Shown: positions 45,767 through 59,369, counted from the stretch's first letter. The stretch is 64,000 nt of DNA from Minwuia sp. (GCA_029210175.1 JARGPL010000020.1:1-64000), one strand, 5' to 3'. Notes: generated from the sequence alone by a model not told the origin. Numbers and translations: made by a program.

Positions 45767-46376
45767 GTGGTGCAGCAGGACCGGCTGCGGACCAGCCCGA
45801 CAGCTTCGAGTTCGAGGCCGATGTCTGGGCACAGGCCGAGAAGATCATCGCCCGCTATCCGGAAGGCCGCCAGCAGAGCGCGGTCATGCCGCTGCTCGAC
45901 CTGGCGCAGCGCCAGCATGGCTGGCTGCCGAAGGCCGCGATCCGCTGTGTTGCGGACAAGCTCGGCATGCCCTTCATTCGCGCCTATGAGGTCGCGACGT
46001 TCTACACGATGTACAATCTGGAACCGGTCGGCAAATTCCACCTGCAGCTCTGCCGGACGACGCCGTGCTGGCTGCGCGGGGCCGATGAACTGCGCAAGGC
46101 AATCAAGGACAAGACGGGTCTCAGCCACGCTGGCGTGAGCGATGACGGTCAGTTCTCGCTGGTCGAGGTCGAATGCCTGGGCGCCTGCTGCAACGCACCC
46201 ATGATCCAGATCAACGACGACTTCTATGAGGATCTGGACTACGAAAGCTGTTCCACGCTGCTGGACCGGTTGGCCGCCGATGACGTGCCGACACCTGGGC
46301 CGGTGAATGGCCGACGGTTTTCCGAACCGGCAGAAGGGCGCAAGACGCTGCTGGACCGTGTCGAGGGGGCATCCTG

Positions 46377-46377
<1 letters not shown>
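45763..46377 (+). CDS. nuoE: NADH:quinone oxidoreductase subunit E
   Basis: A 204-residue 24-kDa-type subunit with a thioredoxin-like fold and the N1a [2Fe-2S] cluster; ligands are in [11 protein letters not shown] and [10 protein letters not shown]. The N terminus has about 25 extra acidic residues and the C terminus an extension. Its ATG overlaps the nuoD stop (ATGA). Confidence 0.96.
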
Positions 46378-47654
<1,277 letters not shown>

Positions 47655-47701
47655 AGCAGTCAGCGCGGGTCGAGAACGATTAGAGGGAACGGCAGGAAGC
47701 C

Positions 47702-49768
47702 ATGCCGAAACTGACAGTAGACGGAATAGAGGTCGAAGTGCCGGCGGGAGCGACGGTGCTGCAGGCCTGTGAGGCGGCTGGCCGGGAAATCCCGCGGTTC
47801 TGCTATCACGAACGCCTGTCCATCGCCGGAAACTGCCGCATGTGCCTGGTGGAGATGGAGAAGGCACCGAAGCCCATCGCCAGCTGTGCGATGCCGGCCG
47901 GTGACAACATGGTCATCCATACTGATTCACCGACGGTGAAGAAGGCGCGCGAAGGCGTGATGGAATTCCTGCTGATCAACCATCCGCTGGATTGCCCGAT
48001 CTGCGATCAGGGTGGCGAATGCGACCTGCAGGACCAGGCCATGGCCTATGGCCGGGGCGGATCGCGCTATGACGAGAACAAGCGCGCGGTCAAAGAGAAA
48101 TACATGGGGCCGCTGATCAAGACGATCATGACCCGCTGCATCCATTGCACGCGTTGCGTCCGGTTCGTCGAGGAAGTGGCTGGCGTGCCGGATATCGGTG
48201 CCATCAATCGCGGTGAGAACATGGAAATCACGGCGCTGGAAAGCGTCGTGGACAGCGAACTTTCCGGCAATGTCATCGACCTCTGTCCTGTTGGTGCCCT
48301 GACGTCCAAGCCCTATGCCTTCAATGCGCGCCCGTGGGAGCTGCGCAAGACCGAAGGCATTGACGTGATGGACGCGTTGGGCAGCAACATCCGCATCGAT
48401 GCCCGTGGCCGTGAAGTGCTGCGTGTCATGCCGCGTCTGAATGAGGACGTGAACGAGGAATGGATTTCCGACAAGGCGCGCTTTGCCTGTGACGGCCTGC
48501 GCCGCCAGCGTCTCGACCGACCGTACGTACGTATTGATGGTCGCCTCAAGCCTGCAAGCTGGGACGCTGCGTTCCGGCTGATCGCGGAGAAGGTGGCAGC
48601 CACCGATGCGGCAAAGGTTGGCGGTATCGCCGGTGACCTGGCTGCGCTGGAAGAGATGACGGCGCTGAAGGACCTGTTTGCGGCCCTTGGTTCGCCCAAC
48701 ATCGATTGCCGCGCCGATGGTGCGAAGATCGGTGCGCAACATCGCGGTGATTACCTGTTCAACGCGACCCTCGCCGGTGTCGAGGATGCCGATGCGGTGC
48801 TGCTGGTAGGCAGCAACCCGCGCAAGGAAGCTGCCGTTCTGAACGCGCGTATCCGCAAGGCCTGGGTGCAGTCGAACGGCAAGCTGCCCGTTGGTGTGAT
48901 CGGCGAGAATGCCGACCTGACGTATCCCACCACGTATCTGGGGGCCGGGCCGGAAACGCTGGGTGCGCTGCTCGGCGGTGATCATTCGTTCCTGGACGTG
49001 CTGAAGAAGGCGGAGCGTCCGCTTGTCATCATCGGTGCAGGTGCGCTGGCCCGCGAAGATGGTGCGGCAGTTCACGCTGCTGCGCGGCAGCTGGCTGATC
49101 AGGTTGGCGCGATGTCGGACGACTGGAACGGCTTCGCCGTCCTGCAGGCTGCCGCATCGCGTGCCGGTGGGCTGGAACTGGGCCTTGTGCCGGGTGACGG
49201 CGGGCAGGATGCGTCAGCCATGCTGGGGGGCACCATGGACGTGCTGTTCCTGCTGGGCGTGGACGAGGCTGATCTGTCCGGTCTGAGCGATTCCTTCGTT
49301 GTCTATCAGGGCAGCCACGGTGATGCGGGTGCCCATGTCGCGGACGTGATCCTGCCAGGTGCGGCCTACACCGAAAAGGCAGGCACCTGGATCAACACGG
49401 AAGGCCGCATCCAGATGGCCGATCCGGCCAATCAGGCACCGGGGGAGGCGCGGGAAGACTGGAAGATCCTGCGTGCCCTGTCGGCGCACCTGGAGCATAC
49501 GTTGCCCTATGACGACATCACGGCGCTGAGGGCGCGGATGGCGGAATTGATCGACGGCCTCGACATGGTCGACCTTGCGCGACCCGGCACGCCCGGACCG
49601 GCAAGCGATGCGGCTGGTGATCTTTCGGATGTGCCGTTCGCAAGTCCGGTGGCGGATTACTTCATGACCAATCCGATCGCCCGGGCCAGCGAGACGATGG
49701 CGGAATGTTCCGAACTCTATTCTGTCGGCAAGGCCGGTGCAGGGGAGGCGACGGGAACAGATGGTTGA
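47702..49768 (+). CDS. nuoG: NADH:quinone oxidoreductase subunit G
   Basis: A 688-residue 75-kDa-type subunit. The N-terminal ferredoxin domain has the N1b ligands in [34 protein letters not shown] contributes to N5 and [10 protein letters not shown] to N4, followed by a molybdopterin-oxidoreductase-like region without cofactor ligands. The length is that of the mitochondrial-type alphaproteobacterial subunit. A 47-base gap precedes it and nuoH overlaps its end. Confidence 0.96.
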   Translation: MPKLTVDGIEVEVPAGATVLQACEAAGREIPRFCYHERLSIAGNCRMCLVEMEKAPKPIASCAMPAGDNMVIHTDSPTVKKAREGVMEFLLINHPLDCPICDQGGECDLQDQAMAYGRGGSRYDENKRAVKEKYMGPLIKTIMTRCIHCTRCVRFVEEVAGVPDIGAINRGENMEITALESVVDSELSGNVIDLCPVGALTSKPYAFNARPWELRKTEGIDVMDALGSNIRIDARGREVLRVMPRLNEDVNEEWISDKARFACDGLRRQRLDRPYVRIDGRLKPASWDAAFRLIAEKVAATDAAKVGGIAGDLAALEEMTALKDLFAALGSPNIDCRADGAKIGAQHRGDYLFNATLAGVEDADAVLLVGSNPRKEAAVLNARIRKAWVQSNGKLPVGVIGENADLTYPTTYLGAGPETLGALLGGDHSFLDVLKKAERPLVIIGAGALAREDGAAVHAAARQLADQVGAMSDDWNGFAVLQAAASRAGGLELGLVPGDGGQDASAMLGGTMDVLFLLGVDEADLSGLSDSFVVYQGSHGDAGAHVADVILPGAAYTEKAGTWINTEGRIQMADPANQAPGEAREDWKILRALSAHLEHTLPYDDITALRARMAELIDGLDMVDLARPGTPGPASDAAGDLSDVPFASPVADYFMTNPIARASETMAECSELYSVGKAGAGEATGTDG

Positions 49769-50804
49769 GTTCTGGAGCGTCTGGCTGCTGCCTTTCCTGA
49801 TCATCCTCGGCAAGATCATGCTGATCGCCGGGCCGATGCTGTTGGCCATGGCCTATCTGACCCTCGCCGAGCGCAAGGTCATCGGCGCGATGCAGATGCG
49901 TCGCGGCCCGAACGTGGTTGGCCCCTTCGGCCTGCTGCAGCCGCTGGCTGACGGCGCGAAGCTGCTGCTGAAGGAAACGGTCTTCCCGACCGGTGCGGAC
50001 AAGGCGGTTTTCGTTGCTGCCCCGATGCTGACCTTCATCCTGGCCCTGATCGGCTGGGCGGTGATCCCGTTCGACGAAGGCTGGGTGCTGGCCGATATCA
50101 ACGTCGGTGTGCTGTACCTGTTCGCGATCTCGTCGCTGGGTGTCTATGGCATCATCATGGCGGGCTGGGCATCGAACTCCCGCTATGCATTCCTCGGCGC
50201 CATGCGCTCTGCTGCGCAGATGGTGTCCTACGAAGTCTCCATCGGCTTCGTCATCATCACGGTGCTGCTGTTCGCCGGGTCGCTCAATCTGACCGAGATC
50301 GTGATGGCGCAGGAGTCCGCCGGTATCGCATCGCTGCTGGGGCTGGAACACGGCGGCATTCTTGGCTGGTACGTCTGGCCGCTGTTTCCGATGTTCATCA
50401 TCTTCTTCATCTCGGCCCTGGCCGAGACCAACCGGCATCCGTTCGATCTGCCGGAAGCGGAGGCCGAGCTGGTTGCCGGTTATCAGGTGGAATATTCATC
50501 CATGACCTTCGCCCTGTTCTTTCTGGGCGAATACATGAACATGATCCTGATGAGCGGCCTGACCGTGCTGCTGTTCCTGGGCGGCTGGCATTCGCCGATA
50601 CCGGGGGAAACGTTCATTCCCGGCGTGATCTGGTTCGCGCTGAAGATCAGTTTCCTGCTGTTTGTTTTCATCTGGGTGCGGGCAACGCTGCCCCGCTACC
50701 GCTATGACCAGCTGATGCGGCTGGGTTGGAAGGTTTTCCTGCCCATTTCGCTCGGTGCCGTGGTGTTCTATTCGGGCATTCTGGTCTATGGCGGACTTCT
50801 GTAA
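49761..50804 (+). CDS. nuoH: NADH:quinone oxidoreductase subunit H
   Basis: A 347-residue membrane subunit that connects the quinone site with the proton-pumping arm. [20 protein letters not shown] and [20 protein letters not shown] are its conserved loops, with the acidic E-channel residues. The start lies within the last codons of nuoG. Confidence 0.97.
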   Translation: MVEFWSVWLLPFLIILGKIMLIAGPMLLAMAYLTLAERKVIGAMQMRRGPNVVGPFGLLQPLADGAKLLLKETVFPTGADKAVFVAAPMLTFILALIGWAVIPFDEGWVLADINVGVLYLFAISSLGVYGIIMAGWASNSRYAFLGAMRSAAQMVSYEVSIGFVIITVLLFAGSLNLTEIVMAQESAGIASLLGLEHGGILGWYVWPLFPMFIIFFISALAETNRHPFDLPEAEAELVAGYQVEYSSMTFALFFLGEYMNMILMSGLTVLLFLGGWHSPIPGETFIPGVIWFALKISFLLFVFIWVRATLPRYRYDQLMRLGWKVFLPISLGAVVFYSGILVYGGLL

Positions 50805-50833
50805 GGCCTTGGCAGGAAAAGGAGGCGACGATC

Positions 50834-51322
50834 ATGGGATTTCTTGACCGTACCGCGCGGGCCGTCCTGCTGGGGGACATGCGTTCCGGCATGTGGCTGA
50901 CGCTGAAGTACATGTTCAAGCCGAAGGTGACGCTGAACTACCCCTATGAAAAGGGACCGTTGAGCCCACGCTTCCGGGGTGAACACGCGCTGCGCCGTTA
51001 TGCCAATGGCGAGGAACGCTGCATTGCCTGCAAGCTGTGCGAGGCGATCTGCCCGGCGCTGGCGATAACGATCGAGGCGGAGCCGCGCGAAGACGGCAGC
51101 CGCCGGACCACCCGCTACGACATTGACATGACCAAGTGCATCTATTGCGGCTTCTGTCAGGAAGCCTGCCCGGTTGATGCGATCGTAGAGGGGCCGAACT
51201 ACGAATTTGCCACCGAGACCCGGGAAGAGCTGTTCTATGACAAGGACAAGCTGCTCGCCAACGGCGACCGGTGGGAACGCGAGATTGCAGCCAATCTGGC
51301 TGCCGATGCACCGTACCGGTAA
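50834..51322 (+). CDS. nuoI: NADH:quinone oxidoreductase subunit I
   Basis: A 162-residue ferredoxin-like subunit with two [4Fe-4S] motifs, [12 protein letters not shown] and [12 protein letters not shown], for clusters N6a and N6b. GGAGG precedes the ATG; the longer open frame upstream is inside nuoH. A gap of 107 bases with a hairpin follows. Confidence 0.97.
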   Translation: MGFLDRTARAVLLGDMRSGMWLTLKYMFKPKVTLNYPYEKGPLSPRFRGEHALRRYANGEERCIACKLCEAICPALAITIEAEPREDGSRRTTRYDIDMTKCIYCGFCQEACPVDAIVEGPNYEFATETREELFYDKDKLLANGDRWEREIAANLAADAPYR

Positions 51323-51379
51323 TCCGGTAGGGCTGACGATCCGAGGGGCGCTGACGCGGTGAGGGACTGTGTCAGGGCA

Positions 51380-51397
51380 AGGGCTTCTGAAAGCCCT
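51380..51397 (+). other. Small hairpin in the nuoI-nuoJ gap
   Basis: AGGGCTT-CTGA-AAGCCCT is a perfect 7-bp stem with a four-base loop in the longest gap within the nuo operon. There is no T-run, so it is more likely an RNA-stability or processing element than a terminator. Confidence 0.35.
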
Positions 51398-51429
51398 GGA
51401 GGGGCGACAGGAATGAAGGGAATGGACAC

Positions 51430-52044
51430 GTGATCCTGCCAGCGTTGGCATTCTATCTGTTCGCAACGATCACCGTTGCCTGCGGCGTGATGGTTATCGC
51501 GTCGCGCAATCCGGTGCATTCGGTGCTGTTCCTGATCCTTGCCTTCTTCAATTCGGCCGGGCTTTTCGTGCTGCTCGGCGCAGAGTTCCTGGCGATGATC
51601 CTGGTCATTGTCTATGTGGGCGCGGTTGCGGTGCTGTTCATGTTCGTCGTCATGATGCTGGACATCAATTTCGTCGAGCTGCGCCAGGGCTTCCTGCAGT
51701 ACCTGCCGATCGGTCTGCTGGTGTCGTTCATCCTGCTGGTCGAGATCCTGATGGTGGTTGGTGCGTGGGTGATCTCACCCGAAGCAGCCGCCGTGGCCGC
51801 AGCACCGACACCGGATCCGGCGGTGCGCAGCAATGTCGCGGCCATCGGCGACCTGGTCTATACCCGCTATGTGTTCCTGTTCCAGGCAGCGGGCATGATC
51901 CTGCTGGTCGCCATGATCGGAGCCATCGTGCTGACACTGCGGTCGCGTCCGGGTGTGAAGCGGCAGAAGATTTCCGATCAGATTGGCCGGACACGCGAGA
52001 ATTCGGTCGAGATCAAGAAGGTCCAGCCGGGCCAGGGCGTCTAG
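51430..52044 (+). CDS. nuoJ: NADH:quinone oxidoreductase subunit J
   Basis: A 204-residue membrane subunit with five helices, including [18 protein letters not shown] and [25 protein letters not shown] (split), where the conserved tyrosine and pi-bulge lie. A GTG with AAGGGA eight bases upstream starts it. The C terminus after the last helix is charged. Confidence 0.95.
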   Translation: MILPALAFYLFATITVACGVMVIASRNPVHSVLFLILAFFNSAGLFVLLGAEFLAMILVIVYVGAVAVLFMFVVMMLDINFVELRQGFLQYLPIGLLVSFILLVEILMVVGAWVISPEAAAVAAAPTPDPAVRSNVAAIGDLVYTRYVFLFQAAGMILLVAMIGAIVLTLRSRPGVKRQKISDQIGRTRENSVEIKKVQPGQGV

Positions 52045-52064
52045 GGGGGCCGAGGGGAAACAAC

Positions 52065-52373
52065 ATGGAAATCGGTCTCGGACATTATCTGACCGTCGCA
52101 GCGATCCTGTTCACACTCGGGATCTTCGGCATCTTCATGAACCGCAAGAACGTCATCATCATCCTGATGTCGATCGAGCTGATGCTGCTGGCAGTGAATA
52201 TCAATCTGGTCGCGTTCTCGACGCATCTGAACGATCTGGTGGGCCAGGTCTTCGCGATGTTCGTGCTGACCGTCGCGGCGGGGGAGGCGGCCATCGGGCT
52301 CGCCATTCTGGTCGTGTACTTCCGCAATCGCGGCTCCATCGCCGTTGAAGACATCAACATGATGAAAGGCTGA
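52065..52373 (+). CDS. nuoK: NADH:quinone oxidoreductase subunit K
   Basis: A 102-residue subunit with three helices. [20 protein letters not shown] holds the essential first glutamate and [17 protein letters not shown] the second. The start is at [10 protein letters not shown] with GAGGGG upstream; the longer open frame upstream is inside nuoJ. Confidence 0.97.
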   Translation: MEIGLGHYLTVAAILFTLGIFGIFMNRKNVIIILMSIELMLLAVNINLVAFSTHLNDLVGQVFAMFVLTVAAGEAAIGLAILVVYFRNRGSIAVEDINMMKG

Positions 52374-52384
52374 TCGAGACCGCC

Positions 52385-54334
52385 ATGATGTATGTCCTGA
52401 TCACCTTCGCGCCGCTGCTTGGCGCCATACTGGCCGGCTTCTTCGGGCGTTCGCTCGGCGACCGTGCCGCCATGCTGATCACCAGCCTGCTGATGACCGC
52501 TGCTGCGATCATGTCCTGGGCCGCGCTCTACACGGTCGGTTTCGGCCACAATCCGGCGCATGTGAACCTGTTGAGCTGGATCCATTCCGGCGACTTTCAG
52601 GTCAACTGGGCACTGCAGATCGACACGCTGACCGCCGTGATGCTGGTGGTGGTCAATACCGTTTCCTGTCTGGTCCACTGGTATTCCATTGGCTACATGA
52701 GCCACGACAAGTCCAAGGCGCGGTTCTTTGCCTACCTGTCGCTGTTCACCTTCGCGATGCTGATGCTGGTCACCAGCGACAACTTCGTGCAGCTGTATTT
52801 CGGCTGGGAAGGCGTGGGCCTGGCGTCCTATCTGCTGATCGGTTTCTGGCATGACCGGCCGTCTGCCAATGCGGCAGCGATGAAGGCGTTCATTGTCAAC
52901 CGCGTGGGTGACTTCGGTTTTGCCCTCGGTATCGCCGGTATCTTCCTGATCTATGACAGCGTGACGTTCGAAGCGGTCTTCGCACAGACGCCGGACATGG
53001 TGGACCATACGTTCAACTTCCTCGGCTACGAGGTGCATACGCTGACGACGATCTGCCTGCTGCTGTTCCTGGGCGCGATGGGCAAGTCGGCGCAGCTGCC
53101 GCTGCATACCTGGCTGCCGGACGCGATGGAGGGACCGACGCCGGTTTCCGCGCTGATCCATGCGGCAACCATGGTGACGGCTGGTGTGTTCCTGGTAGCG
53201 CGCTGTTCGCCGATGTTCGAATATGCACCGGACGCGCTGGCGGTGGTTACCGTCGTTGGTGCCACGACCGCCTTCTTCGCGGCGACTGTCGGGCTGGTGC
53301 AGACCGACATCAAGCGGGTGATCGCCTATTCCACCTGCTCCCAGCTTGGGTACATGTTCTTTGCTGCGGGCCTGTCGGCCTATCCCGTGGCCATCTTCCA
53401 CCTGTTCACGCATGCCTTCTTCAAGGCGCTGCTGTTCCTCGGCGCCGGTTCGGTGATCCATGCCGTTGCTGATGAGCAGGACATGCGCAAGATGGGCGGA
53501 CTGGCACCGCACATCCGCAAGACCTTCTTCATGATGTGGATCGGCTCCCTTGCCCTTGCAGGCATCGGCATTCCGGGAATCATCGGGTTTGCGGGCTTCT
53601 ATTCCAAGGACCTGATCCTGGAGAGTTCCTTTGCTGCAGCCACCGGGCTGGGTGAATATGCCTTCATCATGGGTATCAGTGCTGCGTTCATGACGGCGTT
53701 CTATTCCTGGCGCCTGCTGTTCCTGACCTTCAACGGCAAGCCCCGGGCACCGCGCGAGACCATGGCGCACATTCATGACTCGCCGCCGATCATGATGATC
53801 CCGCTCTACATCCTGGCCGTTGGTGCCGTCTTTGCCGGCATTGCCTTCTATGGCCCGATGACCGGGCATCACTGGCATGAGTTCTGGGGTGACGCGATCC
53901 TGATCCTGGAAACCAACAAGGCCATGGAAATGGCGCATGACGTGCCGACCTGGGTGAAGTGGTTGCCGCTGGTCGTGTCGGTCGCCGGTATCGGCCTTGC
54001 CTGGCTGATGTACATCAAGAACACGGATCTCGGTCCGTCTTTTGCCCGGACGCATCAGGTGCTCTATCAGTTCCTGCTGAACAAGTGGTACTTCGACGAA
54101 CTCTATGACTGGATCTTCATTCGTCCGGCCAAGGGGCTGGGGCGCATCTTCTGGCGCATCGGTGACGGCAAGCTGATCGATGGTCTGGGACCGGACGGGA
54201 TTTCCGCCACGGTTCTGAAGGTCGCCCGGCGCGCAACCCTGCTGCAGAGCGGCTTTCTCTACCATTACGCCTTCGCCATGCTGATCGGCGTCGCTGTTCT
54301 GGTCACCTTCTACTTCTACGCGATTGGGGCCTGA
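52385..54334 (+). CDS. nuoL: NADH:quinone oxidoreductase subunit L
   Basis: A 649-residue antiporter-like subunit at the far end of the membrane arm. [22 protein letters not shown] (split) and [20 protein letters not shown] are its signature segments with the channel lysine and glutamate; a lateral helix follows in the C-terminal half. Two tandem ATGs open the frame. Confidence 0.97.
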   Translation: MMYVLITFAPLLGAILAGFFGRSLGDRAAMLITSLLMTAAAIMSWAALYTVGFGHNPAHVNLLSWIHSGDFQVNWALQIDTLTAVMLVVVNTVSCLVHWYSIGYMSHDKSKARFFAYLSLFTFAMLMLVTSDNFVQLYFGWEGVGLASYLLIGFWHDRPSANAAAMKAFIVNRVGDFGFALGIAGIFLIYDSVTFEAVFAQTPDMVDHTFNFLGYEVHTLTTICLLLFLGAMGKSAQLPLHTWLPDAMEGPTPVSALIHAATMVTAGVFLVARCSPMFEYAPDALAVVTVVGATTAFFAATVGLVQTDIKRVIAYSTCSQLGYMFFAAGLSAYPVAIFHLFTHAFFKALLFLGAGSVIHAVADEQDMRKMGGLAPHIRKTFFMMWIGSLALAGIGIPGIIGFAGFYSKDLILESSFAAATGLGEYAFIMGISAAFMTAFYSWRLLFLTFNGKPRAPRETMAHIHDSPPIMMIPLYILAVGAVFAGIAFYGPMTGHHWHEFWGDAILILETNKAMEMAHDVPTWVKWLPLVVSVAGIGLAWLMYIKNTDLGPSFARTHQVLYQFLLNKWYFDELYDWIFIRPAKGLGRIFWRIGDGKLIDGLGPDGISATVLKVARRATLLQSGFLYHYAFAMLIGVAVLVTFYFYAIGA

Positions 54335-54341
54335 GGATAAG

Positions 54342-55898
54342 ATGTTTGCTTTCCCGCTGCTGAGCATCGTTACCTTCGCGCCCCTGGTCGGGGCGCTCAT
54401 CATCCTGCTGTTCGTGCGGGGGGATGATGCCGATGCGCAGAAGAACGTCCGCTGGGGCGCCCTGTTCGCGACCATCGGCACGTTCCTGCTGTCGCTGGTG
54501 GTCTGGGCGCGCTTCGAATACGGCACGCATGAGCTCCAGATGGTGGAGAACGTGGAATGGATTGGTGAGGGCATCAATTACAGCATGGGCATCGATGGCA
54601 TTTCCCTGCCGCTGGTGCTGCTGACCACGTTCCTGATGCCGCTGTGCATTCTGGCCAGCTGGGAATCCATCAAGTTCCGCGTGAAGGAATACATGATCGC
54701 CTTCCTGCTGATGGAAACGCTGATGATCGGTGTTTTCTGCGCGCAGGACCTGCTGCTGTTCTACCTGTTCTTCGAGGCTGGCCTGATCCCGATGTTCCTG
54801 ATCATCGGGATCTGGGGTGGTGACCGGCGCATCTACGCGTCCTTCAAGTTCTTCCTCTATACCCTGCTCGGTTCCGTGCTGATGCTGCTGGCGATCCTGT
54901 GGATCTACTTCGATGCGGGTACCACCAGCATTCCGGCACTGACGGCGAATGCCATCGACCCCGACAATGCGATCCCGGCAAGTATCCAGAGCTGGCTGTG
55001 GCTCGCCTTCTTCGCCTCCTTCGCGGTGAAGATGCCCATGTGGCCGGTTCACACCTGGCTGCCCGATGCGCATGTTCAGGCACCAACCGCCGGTTCCGTG
55101 ATCCTGGCCGGGGTGCTGTTGAAGATGGGTGGCTATGGCTTCATCCGGTTCAGCCTGCCGATGTTCCCGATTGCCTCGGCGGACTTCGCGCCCCTGATCT
55201 TCGGCCTGTCCGTGATTGCAGTGATCTACACTTCGCTTGTTGCCCTGGTTCAGGAAGACATGAAGAAGCTGATTGCCTATTCGTCGGTGGCGCACATGGG
55301 CTTCGTCACGATCGGCCTGTTCACCTTCAACGTGCAGGGGCTGGAAGGCGCAATGTTCGTCATGTTGGCGCATGGCCTGATTTCGGGGGCGCTGTTCCTG
55401 TGTGTGGGCGTCGTCTACGACCGGTTGCACACGCGGGAGATCGCGCGCTACGGCGGGCTGGTCAACAACATGCCGCGGTTTGCCTTTGTCTTCCTGCTGA
55501 TGACGATGGCTTCCGTCGGACTGCCTGGCACGGCGGGGTTCGTGGGTGAGTTCCTGGTCATTGTCGGCGCGTTCGAAGCCAATACGTGGGTTGCCCTGCT
55601 GATGACCACAGGCGTGATCCTGGGTGCAGCCTATGCGCTGCTGCTCTACCGCCGGGTTGTCTTCGGCAAGTTGGAGAAGGATGACCTGAAGTCGCTGCTG
55701 GACCTGAGCCCGCGGGAGATCCTGATATTCGCCCCGATCGCGGTGGCGGTGATCTGGCTCGGCGTTTACCCGTCGTCGTTCCTGGACATCATGGAACCGT
55801 CCATCGTCTACCTGGTCGATCATCACAACGCGGCGCTTGCGCTGGATCCTGCGGCGATGCCGTCGGGTGCAGGCACCGTCGACGCGGCGAAGCATTGA
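54342..55898 (+). CDS. nuoM: NADH:quinone oxidoreductase subunit M
   Basis: A 518-residue antiporter-like subunit with [19 protein letters not shown], the loop [19 protein letters not shown] and [20 protein letters not shown], including the conserved glutamate and lysine. It starts seven bases after the nuoL stop; an in-frame ATG six codons earlier overlaps nuoL and lacks a ribosome-binding site. Confidence 0.97.
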   Translation: MFAFPLLSIVTFAPLVGALIILLFVRGDDADAQKNVRWGALFATIGTFLLSLVVWARFEYGTHELQMVENVEWIGEGINYSMGIDGISLPLVLLTTFLMPLCILASWESIKFRVKEYMIAFLLMETLMIGVFCAQDLLLFYLFFEAGLIPMFLIIGIWGGDRRIYASFKFFLYTLLGSVLMLLAILWIYFDAGTTSIPALTANAIDPDNAIPASIQSWLWLAFFASFAVKMPMWPVHTWLPDAHVQAPTAGSVILAGVLLKMGGYGFIRFSLPMFPIASADFAPLIFGLSVIAVIYTSLVALVQEDMKKLIAYSSVAHMGFVTIGLFTFNVQGLEGAMFVMLAHGLISGALFLCVGVVYDRLHTREIARYGGLVNNMPRFAFVFLLMTMASVGLPGTAGFVGEFLVIVGAFEANTWVALLMTTGVILGAAYALLLYRRVVFGKLEKDDLKSLLDLSPREILIFAPIAVAVIWLGVYPSSFLDIMEPSIVYLVDHHNAALALDPAAMPSGAGTVDAAKH

Positions 55899-55910
55899 GG
55901 CACGATCACC

Positions 55911-57344
55911 ATGCATGATTTCGCCATAGCATTTCCCGAGATATTCCTGGCAGCCGCCTCCATGGCGCTGCTGATGGTCGGTGTGTTTCAGAAACCCGGG
56001 TCCAGTTCCAACCTCGTGTCCTGGCTCGGCGTGCTGGCGCTTGGCGTCACGCTGATCCTGGTGTTGAGCGGCGAAGGGCGCACGGTCAGCTTTGCGGGCC
56101 TGTTCGTCGTCGACTCGTTCGCCCGGTTCGCCAAGGTGCTGATCCTGCTCGGCTCCGCCGCTGCGCTGGTCCTGTCGCAGGGCTTTATCCGTCGTGAAGG
56201 AATGGACCGGTTCGAATACCCGGTCCTGATCCTGATCGCGACGCTGGGCATGTTGATGATGGTGTCGGCCAACGATCTCATGTCCCTCTACATGGGTATC
56301 GAACTGCAGAGCCTGCCGCTCTACGTGCTGGCCGCGTTCAAGCGAGACTCGACCCGCACAACAGAGGCCGGGCTGAAGTACTTTGTCCTCGGCGCGCTGT
56401 CGTCGGGCATGCTGCTGTACGGCTGTTCCATGATCTACGGCTTTACCGGTGCCACGACGTTCAGCGACATCGCCAATGCCCTGCAGGGGCAGGAACGGGC
56501 GAGCATCGGCCTGATCATCGGGATCGTCTTCCTGTCGGCCGGGCTGGCGTTCAAGGTCTCCGCCGTGCCGTTCCACATGTGGACGCCGGACGTATATGAA
56601 GGCGCACCGTCACCTGTGACGGCGTTCTTCGCGACGGCACCGAAGGTTGCTGCCCTGGCCCTGTTCCTGCGCGCGATGCTGGAACCGTTCGGTGGTATGG
56701 AGGCCGACTGGCGTCAGATCATCTGGCTGATCTCGGTCCTGTCGATGCTGCTGGGTGCCTTCGCCGCAATCGGACAGAACAACATCAAGCGCCTGATGGC
56801 CTATTCGTCGATTGGTCACGTCGGTTATGCACTTGTGGGTCTGACCGCCGCGAATGCCGAGGGCGTACGCGGTGTTCTGGTCTATCTGACAATCTATCTG
56901 GTGATGAACGTCGGCACCTTCGCCTGCATCCTGGCGATGCGCCGTGGCGACCGGATGGTGGAAAGCATCGATGATCTGCGCGGGCTGGCCAAGACCCACA
57001 AGGGCATGGCGATGGCGCTGGCGATCTTCATGTTCTCGCTTGCCGGTGTGCCACCGCTGGCCGGGTTCTTCGGCAAGTTCTACGTCTTCATGGCGGCGAT
57101 CAACGCAGGTCTCTATTACCTGGCGGTCATCGGCGTGCTGGCCAGTGTCGTGGGCGCGTTCTACTACCTGCGGATCATCAAGATCATGTACTTCGATGAA
57201 CCGACGGAGCCGCTTTCCCGACCCATCGGCAAGGAACTGGGCGTCCTGATGGCGGTCTCGGCCCTGCTGGTCGTCGCATTCTTCATTGTCCCCGGCGTGC
57301 TGGTCGATGGTGCGGCGGTGGCTGCGGACAGTCTCTTCCCCTGA
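55911..57344 (+). CDS. nuoN: NADH:quinone oxidoreductase subunit N
   Basis: A 477-residue antiporter-like subunit with [40 protein letters not shown] and [19 protein letters not shown]. It completes the full set of fourteen separate complex I genes. The next gene begins 17 bases later with no terminator between. Confidence 0.97.
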   Translation: MHDFAIAFPEIFLAAASMALLMVGVFQKPGSSSNLVSWLGVLALGVTLILVLSGEGRTVSFAGLFVVDSFARFAKVLILLGSAAALVLSQGFIRREGMDRFEYPVLILIATLGMLMMVSANDLMSLYMGIELQSLPLYVLAAFKRDSTRTTEAGLKYFVLGALSSGMLLYGCSMIYGFTGATTFSDIANALQGQERASIGLIIGIVFLSAGLAFKVSAVPFHMWTPDVYEGAPSPVTAFFATAPKVAALALFLRAMLEPFGGMEADWRQIIWLISVLSMLLGAFAAIGQNNIKRLMAYSSIGHVGYALVGLTAANAEGVRGVLVYLTIYLVMNVGTFACILAMRRGDRMVESIDDLRGLAKTHKGMAMALAIFMFSLAGVPPLAGFFGKFYVFMAAINAGLYYLAVIGVLASVVGAFYYLRIIKIMYFDEPTEPLSRPIGKELGVLMAVSALLVVAFFIVPGVLVDGAAVAADSLFP

Positions 57345-57361
57345 TCGGGGCACCGGCGCTG

Positions 57362-57826
57362 ATGCAGATTTCCATTCAGGAAGATGATCCGACCCGGTCG
57401 GAATGTCTGGCGCTGTTGCAGGTGCATCATGCGCACATGCTGTCCCATACCGACCCGGACAAGATCTATGCCCTTGATGCCAGCGGACTGGCTGCGCCCG
57501 GCATGACGTTCTGGACCATGTGGCAGGGAACCGAGCTGGTTGGGTTCGGCGCACTGAAGCAGCTTGCCGCGGACCACGGTGAGATCAAGTCGATGCATAC
57601 GGTTGCCGCCTTGCGCGGTCGGGGATTGGCCGGGCGCATGCTTGACCATGTCGTCGGCGTGGCACGGTCTCGCGGTTATCGACGGGTCAGTCTGGAAACA
57701 GGATCGGCGGAAGGTTTCGCCGCGGCGCGCGCGCTTTATGTCCGTCACGGTTTTACCTTCTGCGGGCCGTTTTCCACGTACCCCGATGACCCGGAGAGTG
57801 CCTTCATGACCCTGTCGCTCACCTGA
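57362..57826 (+). CDS. GNAT-family N-acetyltransferase
   Basis: A 154-residue acetyltransferase with GHEIKSMHTV-like beta-4 and the acetyl-CoA P-loop ALRGRGLAGRMLDHVV, then YRRVSLETGSAEGFAAARALY and YVRHGFTFCGPF, typical of the GNAT fold. It resembles the small-molecule or amino-acid type rather than ribosomal modifiers; the acceptor is unknown. It sits between nuoN and birA and its stop overlaps the birA ATG, so it appears to be part of the same transcript. Confidence 0.88.
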   Translation: MQISIQEDDPTRSECLALLQVHHAHMLSHTDPDKIYALDASGLAAPGMTFWTMWQGTELVGFGALKQLAADHGEIKSMHTVAALRGRGLAGRMLDHVVGVARSRGYRRVSLETGSAEGFAAARALYVRHGFTFCGPFSTYPDDPESAFMTLSLT

Positions 57827-58569
57827 TGGATACAGGTCGGTTTCGTCATCTGGCGCTCGGGGATGTGGGGTCGACGAATGACGAGGTCCGCGCCCGGATT
57901 GACCAGCTGGACGGTGGCCCCTTGGTCATCACTGCCGAACGCCAGATGAAGGGGCGCGGCAGACGAGGCCGGGAATGGGTCAGCCCTGCGGGTAATCTCT
58001 ATGCGTCCTTCGCGTTCTGCCCGAATGTGCCGCTGGTGCGGTTCGCCGAGCTTTCCTTTGCCGTCGCCGTCGCCGTTGCAGAGATGGCCGAAGCGTTGGT
58101 GGGGACCCGCGCGACCATCCGCTGCAAGTGGCCCAACGATGTTCTGGCTGATGGTGCAAAGCTGTCCGGGATCCTGCTGGAGACTGCGCGAACCGGTGCC
58201 GGTCGGGATGCGGTCATCATGGGTATCGGCATCAACGTCGCCTCTGCGCCGGTCGATACGCCCTATGCCGCGGCAGCGCTGGGCAGCATTGACCCGGATG
58301 TTGCAGTGGATCGGGTTCTGGCCATGCTCAGCCTGCGCTTGACGGCGTGGACGCAAACATGGGAGACGCAGGGCTTCGCGCACGTGCGGGCCGCCTGGCT
58401 GGCGATCGCGGACGGATTGGGTGCGCCGATTGTCGCGCGTCTGGCGGACGGCGAACTGCATGGCCGGTTCGACGGGCTGGATGACGATGGCGCGCTGTTG
58501 CTGCGACAGGTTGATGACACGATCAGACGGGTCACGGCGGGGGATGTATTCCGCCCGGCGAGCCGCTGA
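57826..58569 (+). CDS. birA: Biotin--[acetyl-CoA-carboxylase] ligase
   Basis: A 247-residue biotin protein ligase that makes biotinyl-5'-AMP and attaches biotin to BCCP-type proteins. DVGSTNDEVRAR and ERQMKGRGRRGREWVSP form the catalytic loop, CKWPNDVLADGAKLSGIL the biotin pocket. There is no N-terminal DNA-binding domain, so it is the non-regulatory class I type. The ATG overlaps the upstream stop. Confidence 0.95.
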   Translation: MDTGRFRHLALGDVGSTNDEVRARIDQLDGGPLVITAERQMKGRGRRGREWVSPAGNLYASFAFCPNVPLVRFAELSFAVAVAVAEMAEALVGTRATIRCKWPNDVLADGAKLSGILLETARTGAGRDAVIMGIGINVASAPVDTPYAAAALGSIDPDVAVDRVLAMLSLRLTAWTQTWETQGFAHVRAAWLAIADGLGAPIVARLADGELHGRFDGLDDDGALLLRQVDDTIRRVTAGDVFRPASR

Positions 58570-58589
58570 GAAGGGTTGAGGAGAAGCGG

Positions 58590-59369
58590 ATGCTGTTGGC
58601 GATCGATGCGGGCAACACGAACACGACCTTCGCGGTCTTTGATGGTGACGAGATCGTGGGCGAGTGGCGGACAAGCACCAACTCGGCACGGACCGCGGAT
58701 GAATACGGGGTCTGGCTCGATACGCTGATGGGCCTTGCCAAAGTGAACATCAAGATGATCGACAGCTCCATCATTGCCACGGTCGTGCCGCAGGCCCTTT
58801 TCAATCTGCGCACGCTCTGCCGACGCTACTTTCACTGCGAGCCGCTGGTCATTGGAGATCCGGATGTCGATGTCGGGATCAAGGTGCTGATCGAGAAGTC
58901 CCGTGAAGTGGGCGCAGACCGTATCGTCAATGCCGTCGGTGCCAAGATGAAGTATGGCGGCCCGGCGATCATCGTCGATTTCGGCACGGCAACGACGTTC
59001 GATATCATCGATGGCGACGGCAACTATCAGGGCGGCGTCATCGCACCCGGTATCAACCTCAGTCTCGAGGCCCTGCACATGGCTGCGGCCAAGCTGCCCC
59101 GCATCGCGGTGGAGCGTCCGGACCGGGTCATTGGCAATGACACACAGTCCGCCATGCTGTCTGGCGTATACTGGGGTTATGTTGGCTTGATCGAAGGACT
59201 GATCAGCCGCATTCGGGAAGAATATGGCGCGCGGATACAGGTGATCGCGACCGGTGGGCTGGCCCCTATGTTTGCCGACGGGACGGATGTGATTGAAGAG
59301 ATTGACCGTGATCTCACCATGCACGGATTGCTGGAAATCAGCCGCCGTAACCCAAGGACATTGCAGTGA
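58590..59369 (+). CDS. coaX: Type III pantothenate kinase
   Basis: A 259-residue kinase that catalyses the first step of CoA synthesis. LLAIDAGNTNTTFAVFDGDE is the phosphate-binding start, GADRIVNAVGAKMKYGGPAI and DFGTATTFDIIDGDG contain the catalytic Asp and nucleotide residues, and IATGGLAPMFADG the last ATPase motif. rnj starts inside its stop codon (GTGA). Confidence 0.96.
   Translation: MLLAIDAGNTNTTFAVFDGDEIVGEWRTSTNSARTADEYGVWLDTLMGLAKVNIKMIDSSIIATVVPQALFNLRTLCRRYFHCEPLVIGDPDVDVGIKVLIEKSREVGADRIVNAVGAKMKYGGPAIIVDFGTATTFDIIDGDGNYQGGVIAPGINLSLEALHMAAAKLPRIAVERPDRVIGNDTQSAMLSGVYWGYVGLIEGLISRIREEYGARIQVIATGGLAPMFADGTDVIEEIDRDLTMHGLLEISRRNPRTLQ

Noticed and set aside
52085-54577. Very long minus-strand open frame (830 codons) opposite nuoK-nuoL
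   Set aside because: It lies antisense to clear nuo genes, has a low-complexity Q/H/R-rich translation and no ribosome-binding site or family motif; it is a by-product of GC-rich codon usage. The same holds for the long antisense frames opposite nuoM-nuoN and ppdK.
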